A stretch of DNA of 64,000 nt from Paraktedonobacter sp035294465. GTDB lineage: Bacteria > Chloroflexota > Ktedonobacteria > Ktedonobacterales > Ktedonobacteraceae. The notes beneath the pieces were generated by a model, which ran no database searches, had not been told where the DNA came from, and was given only the letters and a program-made list of their open reading frames with translations. The position numbers and the translations under genes are program-made. Every line of letters begins with the position of its first letter. Positions within the stretch are counted from its first letter, which is position 1. Of this stretch, positions 34,968 through 43,731 are shown one piece after another. The stretch is from NCBI GenBank assembly GCA_035294465.1, contig DATGKW010000136.1:8066-72065 (forward strand), in the 5' to 3' direction.

Positions 34968-35436
34968 GCCAGCCTCCACAAGTGCTATGATATCCAGGCT
35001 TCCAATCCAAGCGCACGCCCTGGGCATAAAATTCGCGCGCGGCTTCTATTATCGCATATTTTTGAGGAAAAAGTGTAGACACTTTGCCCAAAAAGTACCG
35101 CAGGAGGAACCAGTTCAACGTTGATTCTTTAGAGCAACGAATCAGGTAAGGCATATTTCCTAGAAACCCTGTCAATTTTGTCAGAAAAATCGGGGTGTGG
35201 TATGCTAGGTGCGTGAACCTGAGCCTTTTTGTGCATCTCGATCTCGTAGTTGGTAAAAAAGTTTACACATGACGAAAAAGTGCGTCTGGGAATGTGGCCG
35301 ATACTTCCGGCCGGCGTACAGGTAGAGGGGGTTTGAGCATCCCCGAGAAACATGCCCCCCAGGGGGCGCTTATCGAACGGTGACACTCTTCTTCGCCTCA
35401 AGGGCGGGGCAAATGTCACAGTCATGGTGAAAGATC
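34968..35436. other. 469-bp divergent regulatory region
   Basis: Separates the sigma gene from the DUF4388 gene. It holds the inverted repeat AAAGTG-TAGA-CACTTT (35070-35085), a possible operator upstream of the sigma gene, and the plus-strand promoter at 35178-35206. The remaining 220 nt form a long leader with G/C-rich runs near 35330-35370. No known riboswitch was recognised. Confidence 0.45.
35178..35206 (+). promoter_or_regulatory. Promoter of the DUF4388/Cache operon
   Basis: TTGTCA (35178-35183), 17-bp spacer, TATGCT (35201-35206). The start codon is at 35437, so the untranslated leader is about 225 nt. Confidence 0.6.
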
Positions 35437-36084
35437 ATGTCACAGCAGCCAAAAACGGAGACAGATCGGCTGGCAAATGTGATCCAGGTGCTTCAACTGG
35501 GTCAAAAAACGGGCAGGCTGGTCGTCGAGCGCAATGAAGGCCCGCTTTTTGAACAAGGAATCATTCTCTTTCTCAATGGACAGGTCATCCAGGCAAGCGT
35601 CAATCAGCAACAGGGACCGGACGTTCTGGCCTGGTTGAAAAGTTGGGGCGCCTGCCGCTTTACCTTTACTCCTGAGCAACGCCCTGGCACGCTAGCCCAG
35701 ACACCTGCTACGCAGTCTCCGACATTCACTACAGGAGGTTCGGGCTATTATCGCGCGATTAACAGCCATTCACAAACGGCTCCTTCAACGGGGCCAATCT
35801 CTTCGCAACAGGATATATCTGCCAGAACGACTGGCACCTTAGGTAGCGCAGGGCCACCGCGCATTCCTCCAGCATGGCTCGTCACGCCTTATCGCACCCG
35901 CAACATGGAAGACGGCATGCACTTGATTGAACAAATGGGCCTTTCACGTACCCACCGGCGCTTATTCCTGCTGATCGATGGTGGACGCACGGTAAAAGAG
36001 TTGATACGTCTGATGGCACATGATCCACAGGATGTTTTGAGACTCTTGCAAGATCTGGAACGTGCAGGCGTTATTCAACTATGA
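35437..36084 (+). CDS. DUF4388 (PatA-like) signalling protein
   Basis: 215 residues. The N-terminal DUF4388 domain (about 8-85) has LQLGQKTGRLVVERNEG, ILFLNGQVIQASVNQQQG and ALAWLKSWGACRF-like features (here VLAWLKSWGACRFTF). A Ser/Thr/Pro linker leads to a winged-helix-like C-terminus (LFLLIDGGRTVKELIRLM, LLQDLERAGVIQL). Such proteins are adaptors in two-component, gliding and GTPase signalling. It ends 13 bp before the Cache sensor gene, so the two form an operon. Confidence 0.8.
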   Translation: MSQQPKTETDRLANVIQVLQLGQKTGRLVVERNEGPLFEQGIILFLNGQVIQASVNQQQGPDVLAWLKSWGACRFTFTPEQRPGTLAQTPATQSPTFTTGGSGYYRAINSHSQTAPSTGPISSQQDISARTTGTLGSAGPPRIPPAWLVTPYRTRNMEDGMHLIEQMGLSRTHRRLFLLIDGGRTVKELIRLMAHDPQDVLRLLQDLERAGVIQL

Positions 36085-36097
36085 AGGATGGTTTACT

Positions 36098-37678
36098 ATG
36101 TCACAAACAACGGATCTCCCACGACGCCGTAGACTTCCACTCGCAGTTCGTCTTTCCTTCGTTCTGATCCTGGCCGCTGTCGTGCCGCTGATGGTCACCT
36201 TGTTTTTCAGTGAAAGGCAGGCCAGCCAGGCATTGACAGATCAGGCTAGCCAGTCGATGGCAACCGATGCCAGTACGCGCGTCCAGTTGATCGATAGATA
36301 TTTTACCGAACGTATGCTCGATGCCGAGACACTTACTCAAGTATCGTCAACGATCAGCTTCGTGGCCACTCCTCCGGTGGCGCCCGTGGCGCCCGTGCCT
36401 CCTACCAGCCCGCAGTATTCGGCGTACCAGGCATACCTGGCCTATCAGAATGCCGCGCTGCACGCATCTTATGCCCTCATTGCTGGTAAAGTACGAGACA
36501 GCAACTATCTCATCTGGACGCTTTATAACAGCCGGGGTGACGAACTCCTCGCTTACCCTCAGAACACCAAACCCTATCAGTATGGGCGGTACCTGATCCC
36601 TCCTGAGCAACTGAAAGAGATACAAAGTGACAAAACAGGGCAGGCTTTTATCTCACCTGTCTATTACGATGCGTCTATCCACAAAGCATTTGTTGATATA
36701 TATGCACCTATTTATGCGAACGGAACACCCAAAAGCCCGTTCATCGGTTTTATGCGCGCATCACTTGACCTGGATTACATCTGGGGTATCGTACAAGACG
36801 ATAAGGGCATTGGTAACAGTGGTAGTTCGTTTATTCTTGATCAGAACGGCGTGCGGATCGCGGACACTAACAGCAAATCGAGCGCTCTCTTCACTGCGGT
36901 AGCCCCAATCGGCCCAACCCTTCAGCAGCAGATTACCAGCGAGAACTGGTATGGTCAGAACGGGAACGTTCCACAGGACTTGAACCAGACATTGGCCAGC
37001 TACGTCATGAGCAACAATACCAATGCGAACAGCTTCAGCCTGACGTTGGGAAACACTGACTATCAGGTAGGAGAGAAGAAAGCCTCGACGGTACCCTGGA
37101 CGTATTTTGTGATCAGCCCGAACAGCGTTGTCACCCAGGCGGCGAATCAGCAGATAACGACCACGATCACGGTTGCTGTTATAGTGGCTCTCATCGCAGC
37201 TCTGCTTGGTCTGCTGGTATCCGGGCGTATTACGCGCCCGATCATGCGTTCGGTCGCCCAACTGCGCGAGAACAGCGAAGCGCTTAATATCCTGGCGAAA
37301 AAGCAGCAAAGCGCCTCCTCTGAGCAGCTCTGGGTAGTTGATTCGATCCAGATAGGTCTGCAATCGGTGCAGTACTACACAGATGCCACGCGCATTGCCG
37401 CGCATCGACTGAGCGAGATTGGTACGGAACTGGAGCGGAACTGGCGCAGGCAGAACATCGAAACCATTAAACAGGGACTGCAACAGGTAATCGGCGCGGG
37501 CAATTACATCGAGAAGGCCACACATTACCAGAGCGACAGCAGCCAGAAGCTCTCCACTGCCATCAAAGTCACCTCGCAGGTAAACGAGCAACTGGCCGAC
37601 GGTGCCATCTCCGCCACAGAGGCCGCTTCGCAACTGGAGCAAGTGGTCAATGACCTGCGTAGTGTTATTGGCCAATAG
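36098..37678 (+). CDS. Cache-type transmembrane sensor protein
   Basis: 526 residues. One N-terminal membrane segment (about 14-36), an extracellular Cache-like sensor domain (about 40-345) and a second membrane segment (about 360-380) are followed by a HAMP-like stretch (SGRITRPIMRSVAQL) and a 130-residue helical tail. No kinase, cyclase or methyl-accepting hairpin is present, so output is probably through a partner, perhaps the DUF4388 protein in the same operon. ATG 36098 is used rather than an upstream in-frame ATG inside the previous gene. A terminator follows. Confidence 0.8.
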   Translation: MSQTTDLPRRRRLPLAVRLSFVLILAAVVPLMVTLFFSERQASQALTDQASQSMATDASTRVQLIDRYFTERMLDAETLTQVSSTISFVATPPVAPVAPVPPTSPQYSAYQAYLAYQNAALHASYALIAGKVRDSNYLIWTLYNSRGDELLAYPQNTKPYQYGRYLIPPEQLKEIQSDKTGQAFISPVYYDASIHKAFVDIYAPIYANGTPKSPFIGFMRASLDLDYIWGIVQDDKGIGNSGSSFILDQNGVRIADTNSKSSALFTAVAPIGPTLQQQITSENWYGQNGNVPQDLNQTLASYVMSNNTNANSFSLTLGNTDYQVGEKKASTVPWTYFVISPNSVVTQAANQQITTTITVAVIVALIAALLGLLVSGRITRPIMRSVAQLRENSEALNILAKKQQSASSEQLWVVDSIQIGLQSVQYYTDATRIAAHRLSEIGTELERNWRRQNIETIKQGLQQVIGAGNYIEKATHYQSDSSQKLSTAIKVTSQVNEQLADGAISATEAASQLEQVVNDLRSVIGQ

Positions 37679-37697
37679 TCACTTAGAACAAACAAAG

Positions 37698-37729
37698 AGA
37701 GCCTTACTCAAGGCGGTAAGGCTCTTTTT
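37698..37729 (+). terminator. Rho-independent terminator after the Cache sensor gene
   Basis: AGAGCCTTAC (37698-37707), 8-nt loop, GTAAGGCTCT (37716-37725), then a T-run to 37729. Perfect 10-bp stem, 19 bp after the stop codon. Confidence 0.9.
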
Positions 37730-37781
37730 CTCGTTATCTGCTCTCGACCGGTACGGTCGAGAAAAAAGAGAGAGGAGCGAA

Positions 37782-38219
37782 TCAACCAGCGACAATCAAA
37801 GCCACGCCAATACCAACAAGGGCACCGACCAGCACCTGCACCGGGGTATGACCGATGAGTTCGCGCAGGCGCTGCTCTGCGAAAGGTTTTCCTTGAAAGG
37901 CATCGTCGATCATCTGATTGAGAATACGCGCCTGAATACTTACGGCGCGGCGTACACCCGCTGCATCGTACATCACAATTCCGGCGAGCACAGCAGCGAC
38001 GGCAAACATGGGCGAGCCAAGGCCAGTGATGCGACCAGTAGCAGTCGCCAGGCCGGTCACCAATGCTGAATGTGAGCTGGGCATGCCACCGGAAGAGACT
38101 AGCCGGCCCAATTTCAATTCACGATAGCGAATACACTCATAGACAGTCTTTGAGATCTGGGCAACCGCCCAGCCCAGTAAGGCCGCCACCAGGATACGAT
38201 TATTTAACAGGTCTTGCAT
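37782..38219 (-). CDS. DUF212 (divergent PAP2-like) membrane protein
   Basis: 145-residue membrane protein of the DUF212 family, related to acid phosphatase/vanadium haloperoxidase proteins. Signature segments are GGMPSSHSALVTGLA, MYDAAGVRRAVSIQA and LRELIGHTPVQVLVG. Four hydrophobic segments are likely. It is the last gene of the minus-strand run aroQ-pepP-efp-accB-like-xseA-xseB. Substrate unknown. Confidence 0.88.
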   Translation of the reverse strand: MQDLLNNRILVAALLGWAVAQISKTVYECIRYRELKLGRLVSSGGMPSSHSALVTGLATATGRITGLGSPMFAVAAVLAGIVMYDAAGVRRAVSIQARILNQMIDDAFQGKPFAEQRLRELIGHTPVQVLVGALVGIGVALIVAG

Positions 38220-38250
38220 CTGCTTTTCAGCATTCCTCCTCGCACCAGCG

Positions 38251-38490
38251 CTATACCAGGTCCAGCGGCTCGGTCTCCAGATCCCCGTTATTTGTCACGC
38301 GCAGTTGTTGCACCCGCAGTTCAGCCTTCTGCAGCAGGTCATGGCAGTGCTGCGCGAGCTTCATCCCTTCCTCATAGCACTCCAGGGCCTGCTCCAAAGA
38401 GAGACGACCATCTTGCAAAGCCGCAACAGACTTCTCCAATTTTCCAAAAGCTTCTTCATACGACAGAGTCGCTATTGCATCCATGTCCAT
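38251..38490 (-). CDS. xseB: Exodeoxyribonuclease VII small subunit
   Basis: 79 residues with the XseB pattern LSYEEAFGKLEKSVAALQDGRLSLEQAL (in part) and LECYEEGMKLAQHC. Several small subunits bind one XseA to form the nuclease that degrades single-stranded DNA. ATG 38490 has GGGGGA 6 nt upstream; a TTG at 38508 is less likely. It follows xseA by 39 bp. Confidence 0.92.
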   Translation of the reverse strand: MDMDAIATLSYEEAFGKLEKSVAALQDGRLSLEQALECYEEGMKLAQHCHDLLQKAELRVQQLRVTNNGDLETEPLDLV

Positions 38491-38529
38491 TGAACATCCC
38501 CCAGGCAAGATACTCTGCTTGCCTCCAGA

Positions 38530-39747
38530 TTACTGTGTCGTGTGTACCTGAGCAGAAATACGCCCATCAGCTACCTGAATATCCAGATCATCGCCCGGTT
38601 GAACCTGCTGGATGCTGGTGACAACGCGCTGGTCTGCGGCACGACGCACGACCGAAAAACCGCGCGCAATCGTGAGCAGAGGACTGAGCGAGTGCAGGCG
38701 CAGAGCTGCGCCTCTCAACCGTTCGTTCTGAAGCGCCAGTTTATGCTGCATACCGGTTTGCAGCGTTTCAATGGTATCATCAAGTTGCTGCTGCAGACGC
38801 TCCAGTTGTGAGCGTGGAGTCTGGCGGGCCAGTTCACGATTGGCCTGATCCAGCTCTTCATGGCAGCGCAGCAAAAAATCATCCATCGACGTTGCCAGAG
38901 CCTGCTCACACGCTCGAACATTGGCCAGCCAATCGGCGATGTTGGGAACAGCCGCGGTGGCAGCAGCGGTTGGGGTCGAAGCGCGTACGTCCGCAACAAA
39001 ATCGGCGATGGTAAAATCGGTCTCGTGGCCAACGCCGCTGATCACCGGAATACGCGAGCGCGCAATTGCCCGCGCAACGATCTCCTCGTTAAAGGCCCAG
39101 AGTTCCTCGATTGAGCCTCCGCCACGAGCAACAATGACAACATCGGCCTCTCCATGCTCATTGAGCAGGTCAAGGGCCTGCACAATCGAGACCGGCGCCT
39201 CGGCTCCCTGCACCAGAGTTGGTGCAAGGACAACCCGCGCCAGTGGATAGCGCGTGCGCAAAACGCGCAGCATGTCGCGCAAAGCTGCAGCCTGAAGCGA
39301 AGTCACGATGCCTATAACTGCCGGAACTGGCGGTAACGGGCGTTTACGTTCGGCATCGAAAAGACCTTCGGCTTCCAGGTGCCTTTTAAGCTGTTCAAAG
39401 CGCAGGAAAAGCGCCCCATCTCCGAGTAATTCAACCTGGTCAACATATAGCTGCAGCTTGCCGTCGCGCTCATAAAAGGAAATACGTCCTCCGGCAACAA
39501 CCGCCATCCCATCGCGCAACTCTAGAAACGCGGACTGCCGGCGAGCCTGCTTAAAAAACACGCAATGCACCTGCGCCTCCGCGTCCTTGAGAGTGAAATA
39601 GCAATGGCCAGAAGGATAGGTCTTACAGCCAGATATCTCGCCGCGCACCCGGACATCCTGTACCAGATCATCTGCCTCCAACAGTTCTTTAAGATAGCGT
39701 GAAAGCTGCGCCACGCTAAAAACCGGTGGAGTTTCAGGGAACAGCAT
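38530..39747 (-). CDS. xseA: Exodeoxyribonuclease VII large subunit
   Basis: 405 residues. An N-terminal OB-fold (VRGEISGCKTYPSGHCYFTLKD) is followed by the catalytic domain (IGIVTSLQAAALRDMLRVL, VIVARGGGSIEELWAFNEE, ISGVGHETDFTIADFVAD, RASTPTAAA) and a coiled-coil C-terminus. It degrades single-stranded DNA processively together with xseB. Its ATG overlaps the stop of the AccB-like gene by one base (TGATG). Confidence 0.95.
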   Translation of the reverse strand: MLFPETPPVFSVAQLSRYLKELLEADDLVQDVRVRGEISGCKTYPSGHCYFTLKDAEAQVHCVFFKQARRQSAFLELRDGMAVVAGGRISFYERDGKLQLYVDQVELLGDGALFLRFEQLKRHLEAEGLFDAERKRPLPPVPAVIGIVTSLQAAALRDMLRVLRTRYPLARVVLAPTLVQGAEAPVSIVQALDLLNEHGEADVVIVARGGGSIEELWAFNEEIVARAIARSRIPVISGVGHETDFTIADFVADVRASTPTAAATAAVPNIADWLANVRACEQALATSMDDFLLRCHEELDQANRELARQTPRSQLERLQQQLDDTIETLQTGMQHKLALQNERLRGAALRLHSLSPLLTIARGFSVVRRAADQRVVTSIQQVQPGDDLDIQVADGRISAQVHTTQ

Positions 39748-40310
39748 CAGATGGCCTCCGCCTCGGAGTCATCGAGTGTGACCAGGGCCTGGCCATATTC
39801 TACAGGCTGCCCGTCACGGACATGGATCTCGACCACTCGCCCTGCCACTGTTGCCTCGATTTCGTTAAATACATTTAATGACTCGATTGTGCCCACCAGT
39901 TGCCCGGCTTTGACATGATCACCTACGGCGACCAGCGTGCCACCGCGAGGCTTGAGCCAGGGGTGGAATATACCTACCAGTGGGGCCTTGATAATATGCC
40001 GGCTCGCCACACTACTCTCCCGCTCATCCATAGCATCCATAGGAGCCGCACCGTTGCTAGAGGCGGCATACGAGAGAACCTGGGGAGTTGTTTGCATAGA
40101 GCCATCCGGCGCTTTCACCTTACGCAACACTAGATGCATGTCTTCGTTGTCGCGTTTGAGTTCCAGCTCTGCGACATCACTGTGATCCAGCAAGCGAACA
40201 AGCCTCTGGATCTGGCCAATGCTCATTACTTCGGCTACGCCATCCGTCATCCCAGACAGCGCCTCTTCCTCAGAAGAACTCACTGAGGTAGCGGCCTTTT
40301 TCCTATCCAT
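39747..40310 (-). CDS. AccB-like biotinyl-domain protein lacking the biotin lysine
   Basis: 187 residues with the layout of the acetyl-CoA carboxylase carrier AccB: an N-terminal helical part, a linker, and a C-terminal biotinyl/lipoyl beta-barrel (105-181). The usual EAMKM biotinylation motif is ESLNV (143-147) followed by the normal FNEIEA, so Asn146 replaces the modified lysine and the protein should not carry biotin. The gene order efp-accB is the common one, but accC is absent and xseA follows. It may be a structural or regulatory paralogue. Confidence 0.8.
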   Translation of the reverse strand: MDRKKAATSVSSSEEEALSGMTDGVAEVMSIGQIQRLVRLLDHSDVAELELKRDNEDMHLVLRKVKAPDGSMQTTPQVLSYAASSNGAAPMDAMDERESSVASRHIIKAPLVGIFHPWLKPRGGTLVAVGDHVKAGQLVGTIESLNVFNEIEATVAGRVVEIHVRDGQPVEYGQALVTLDDSEAEAI

Positions 40311-40342
40311 CGTTTTTCTTCCACTTTCTGCATTGAAAGCAA

Positions 40343-40900
40343 TCAGGCGCGCTCTACATAAGCGCCTGTCGTCGTATTCACACGGATCATATCACCGGTC
40401 GAGATAAAGAGTGGGACCTGGACAACCAGGCCGGTTTCGGTCGTCGCCGGTTTGGTGCCCCCGGTAGCTGTATCACCTTTGAAACCTGGTTCCGTATACT
40501 CGACGCGCATGACAACTTTTTCGGGCGGCTCAACAGAGATCGGTTGGCCATCCAGCAGAATCAGATCAAGCTCCAGGCTGTCGATCAGATAGTTCTTTGC
40601 GTCGCCAAGCTGCTCGGCGCTTAACACGATATCATCATATGTCCGCATATCCATAAAATGATACTGGTCGCCATCTTGATACTGATACGTCACTGTGCTA
40701 TGTTCCAGAGTGATACGCGGGAACTTATCGCCAGCATCACACGTGCGATCAAACGTCGCGCCTGAGCGCAGATTGCGCAGCTTCATGCGGACAATTGCAC
40801 CACCGCGCCCGATCTTCACATGCTGCCAGTCGAGAAGGGCGCATGGTTGGCCTTCAAACTCAAAGGTTATCCCTTTTTTCAGGTCCCCTGTCGAAATCAT
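40343..40900 (-). CDS. efp: Translation elongation factor P
   Basis: 185 residues, full EF-P length. KOW-like domain I, then OB domains II and III (EHSTVTYQYQDGDQYHFMD, VPLFISTGDMIRVNTTTGAY). EF-P rescues ribosomes stalled on polyproline. The tip loop reads KIGRGGA with Arg32 where many EF-Ps have lysine, like the EarP-rhamnosylated type; no modification gene is nearby. It lies between pepP and the AccB-like gene. Confidence 0.96.
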   Translation of the reverse strand: MISTGDLKKGITFEFEGQPCALLDWQHVKIGRGGAIVRMKLRNLRSGATFDRTCDAGDKFPRITLEHSTVTYQYQDGDQYHFMDMRTYDDIVLSAEQLGDAKNYLIDSLELDLILLDGQPISVEPPEKVVMRVEYTEPGFKGDTATGGTKPATTETGLVVQVPLFISTGDMIRVNTTTGAYVERA

Positions 40901-40912
40901 AGAAACTCCTCT

Positions 40913-42022
40913 TTAACGTTGAATCACCAGATTGGTAGGTGATTGTGTCAATCGCTCAAAACCTTCTGCGGTGACTACGCCGCTATCTTCGAGGCGCAGG
41001 CCACCCCAGCCGGGAATATAGACGCCTGGCTCAACCGTGACCACCGAACCTGCGGGCAGCAGCGCATCTTCGGGCGCCCGCTGCGAAAGGGCCGGCCCTT
41101 CGTGAATCTCCAGGCCGATGCCGTGACCGGTGCCATGAATATACTGCTCACCCAGATCGTGGGCAACCAGAATGTCGCGAGCAAGCGCGTCGGCCGCCTG
41201 GCCTGAAATACCGGCACGCAGACCCGCTTCACAGGTCCTCATTGCTAGCAGCACGATTTCGTACAACTCAACCATGCGCGCCTCAGCCGGCTCGCCCAGA
41301 CAGATAGTGCGTGTCATATCGGCGCAATAGCCCTTATAGCGAGCGCCCATATCGATAGTAATCAGCTCGCCGGGCTGGACGCGCCGCGAACTGGCACGAG
41401 CGTGGGGCATCGAGCCGTTCGGGCCAGAGGCAACGATGGCCTCAAAAGCCGGTCCATCCGCGCCCAGTTCCAGCATCTTGCGTGTCATCTCCCATTGAAT
41501 CTCTTTTTCTGTCATCCCTGGCTCGATCCAGCGGCACAGATGGGCAAAAGTCTGGTCGGTAATCGCTGCGGCACGGCGCAGCATCTCAATCTCCCGCGGC
41601 TGCTTCACCAGCCGCAGTGTATTGACATAGCTTTTTTCGTAGGGCACCAGTTCAGCCGCGCCTTTAAACGCCTCGTTGAAGCGCGTATATTCCGCGTAAG
41701 CGAGATGAGCCGACTCGAATCCAACTCTGGCCCAGCCTGCCTCACGCACAACCTCAGAGAGCACAGGAGCATATTCACGCGCCAGAGGCGGTGGCACCAC
41801 TATCTCCCAGCCAGTTGCCTCTCGCTCGGCTACCTCTTGATACAGCGAGTTGGTTAGTATTATCTGCCTCTCCTGGCTCACCAGGAGCATACCTGCGCCT
41901 TCCCTATCATCGTTCAGCCAGCTACTCAAATACGAGCGATTTTGCGGCTGCGTGACCAGAAAAGCATCCAACCCCTGTTCGGTTAGCCAGACGCGTACTT
42001 GTTGGATCGCCTCTTGACTCAT
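40913..42022 (-). CDS. pepP: Xaa-Pro aminopeptidase, M24 family
   Basis: 369-residue creatinase-fold metallopeptidase that removes N-terminal residues preceding proline. Metal ligands are in IDMGARYKGYCADMTRT (two Asp), HGTGHGIGLEIHEG (His), VEPGVYIPG (Glu) and RLEDSG (Glu). Its ATG overlaps the TAA of aroQ by 4 bp, and it precedes efp by 12 bp. The gene symbol follows the common aroQ-pepP-efp arrangement; a broader prolidase role is possible. Confidence 0.92.
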   Translation of the reverse strand: MSQEAIQQVRVWLTEQGLDAFLVTQPQNRSYLSSWLNDDREGAGMLLVSQERQIILTNSLYQEVAEREATGWEIVVPPPLAREYAPVLSEVVREAGWARVGFESAHLAYAEYTRFNEAFKGAAELVPYEKSYVNTLRLVKQPREIEMLRRAAAITDQTFAHLCRWIEPGMTEKEIQWEMTRKMLELGADGPAFEAIVASGPNGSMPHARASSRRVQPGELITIDMGARYKGYCADMTRTICLGEPAEARMVELYEIVLLAMRTCEAGLRAGISGQAADALARDILVAHDLGEQYIHGTGHGIGLEIHEGPALSQRAPEDALLPAGSVVTVEPGVYIPGWGGLRLEDSGVVTAEGFERLTQSPTNLVIQR

Positions 42023-42480
42023 AATTTTTCCTTCGCGTGTGCTTCATGGATCAGCTCAACCAGCACTTCCAGGGCCAGGAGATAACCGCGCCAACCCACG
42101 CCAACGATATGCCCGCGAGCGATCGGAGCAATCATCGATTGGTGCCGAAATCCTTCACGGGCATAAATATTGCTTAGATGGACCTCTATTGCGGGAATGC
42201 TCACGCCAGCCAGCGCGTCGCGTAAGGCAATAGAATAGTGGGTAAGCGCTCCAGGATTGATGATAATGCCGTCCGCCTGGGCCGCGCGTTGCTGAATAAA
42301 ATCGATGAGCGCGCCCTCGTGATTCGACTGAAAAGCCTCAATGCCAGCCTCTAATTCCTCGCCGCGTTTGTGCAGCATATCAACAATCTGCGCGAGCGTT
42401 GTTGAGCCGTAAACGGCCGGCTCACGCGTCCCCAACGTATTCAAGTTCGGTCCATTTATGACAAGAATACGCATCGTCAT
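42019..42480 (-). CDS. aroQ: Type II 3-dehydroquinate dehydratase
   Basis: 153-residue dodecameric shikimate-pathway enzyme converting 3-dehydroquinate to 3-dehydroshikimate. It has GPNLNTLGTREPAVYGS (active-site Arg and Tyr), FQSNHEGALID, INPGALTHYSIALRDAL and EVHLSNIYAREGFR. ATG 42480 has AGAGG 9 nt upstream; ATG 42474 is an alternative. It is the first gene of the aroQ-pepP-efp-accB-like run. Confidence 0.96.
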   Translation of the reverse strand: MTMRILVINGPNLNTLGTREPAVYGSTTLAQIVDMLHKRGEELEAGIEAFQSNHEGALIDFIQQRAAQADGIIINPGALTHYSIALRDALAGVSIPAIEVHLSNIYAREGFRHQSMIAPIARGHIVGVGWRGYLLALEVLVELIHEAHAKEKL

Positions 42481-42644
42481 ATTCTCGTACCTCTCTCAAT
42501 CGCTCTTACCCCTAATCAATCCCTTCTCTAGAGGAAAGACTCTGCTATTTTCGTGGGTGAGCATTTTCCTGGAGAATCGGCACTTAGCAGGCTAAGCCGA
42601 TTACGCTTTTTCCTGGCCTATAATACCATAAACTGGAAGGCCTG

Positions 42645-43373
42645 TCAGCTTACCATATCCTCGGTAAACCAGAGATATCCATTGGGGGCCACGTAGACGC
42701 CGATGCCGATAAGGTGCAGGGTTGTACTGAAAAGGTGGATACGATGCCAACCTCCAGGCGCCTCGTGAGCCATGCTTTCCTGAACGGAAGCGACGCCAGC
42801 CCAGGGCGTCGGATAGGGTCCTGCCTCACCAATATTTTCCCCACAATCGCTCTGACCGGCGAATCCCTCATTGGCGATGCGCTGGCATTGTGTCATGCCA
42901 TCGGGGCAGGTATGGCTGAAACCGCAGTGGTACATGTTCCAGCTATGCAGAAGAGCACCAGAAGCCAGGGTTGAGTTCCAGGCAAAAGGAGGAAGGCCAC
43001 AGGCCGCGCGGTCGGAATTAATCAGTTGGAAGAGCTGCTGAGCGATTTGCTGCGCTTCTGAGGTCACGGGGGCCGACCCGTAGGGAGCCGCCAGTGTTCC
43101 GTTTTTTGCCGGAACAGCCGTTGTCTCGTTGCTGTAAATGATGCAGCTTGAGGCCGAAGACGGAGAAGACGAGGATGAATGCGACGCAGGAGTTGGCGTC
43201 ACCTGCTGATTGACAATTGAGAGAGGCGGAGGAAACTGTTGCGCAACATTGCTGTCGAGCGGCTTGCCCGCAGGACCATGTGATGATGAGGATTGAGAGG
43301 GCGTTTTAGAGGCACAGGCCGCAAGCAATATTAGCAAAAAGAGAGACAACAAACTCCAACAATGTCTTCTCAC
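42645..43373 (-). CDS. CAP (SCP/PR-1) domain lipoprotein
   Basis: 242 residues. A lipoprotein signal ends in the lipobox LLAAC, followed by a Ser/Pro-rich linker and a C-terminal CAP domain (about 105-242) with FQLINSDRAACGLPPF, HSWNMYHCGF, CGENIG and the terminal LWFTEDM. CAP family proteins are secreted and bind lipids or metals; the bacterial role is usually unknown. Several cysteines could form disulfides. It stands alone between aroQ and DoxX. Confidence 0.85.
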   Translation of the reverse strand: MRRHCWSLLSLFLLILLAACASKTPSQSSSSHGPAGKPLDSNVAQQFPPPLSIVNQQVTPTPASHSSSSSPSSASSCIIYSNETTAVPAKNGTLAAPYGSAPVTSEAQQIAQQLFQLINSDRAACGLPPFAWNSTLASGALLHSWNMYHCGFSHTCPDGMTQCQRIANEGFAGQSDCGENIGEAGPYPTPWAGVASVQESMAHEAPGGWHRIHLFSTTLHLIGIGVYVAPNGYLWFTEDMVS

Positions 43374-43731
43374 AAATACCAGCCTTCCTGATTAACACTC
43401 CTTCGTTGCTCAGTCCTGTGTAGTGTAGCATTGATCGCCAGCACCTATGCATACATATGCATCGATCTGGTACTTTTGGCATACCGACCAGAGAAAACAA
43501 AAGAGGAACTTTACAGGAGCAAAGCGTTCGTTTGTGATGCGTTCGTGAGAAAAAGGGTCGCCATTGAGAGCCAGGCGTGATTATCGGCGGTTATGCTAGG
43601 AGTGTCGAAAGGAGGACGAGGCCGGGCGCAAGAAAAAAATCGGCCCCTCCAGTTCGGCAGGATTTATGGCGGTAAATAACAAACACTAAACGTCTCTCAT
43701 ACGAGGCGATAGAAAACAAGGAGCGTTTCCT
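43374..43731. other. 358-bp divergent spacer
   Basis: Between the CAP lipoprotein and DoxX genes. It contains a short inverted repeat ATGCAT-ACAT-ATGCAT (about 43446-43461) and an AGGAGG-like purine run, but no convincing -35/-10 pair. Nothing else is recognisable. Confidence 0.35.

Noticed and set aside
35330..35400. G/C-rich pairing considered as a c-di-GMP or other known riboswitch
   Set aside because: The conserved core strings of those classes were not found; kept only as an unassigned leader.
36761..37675. 304-codon minus-strand frame opposite the Cache sensor gene
   Set aside because: Antisense shadow of a clear membrane protein gene; no motifs.
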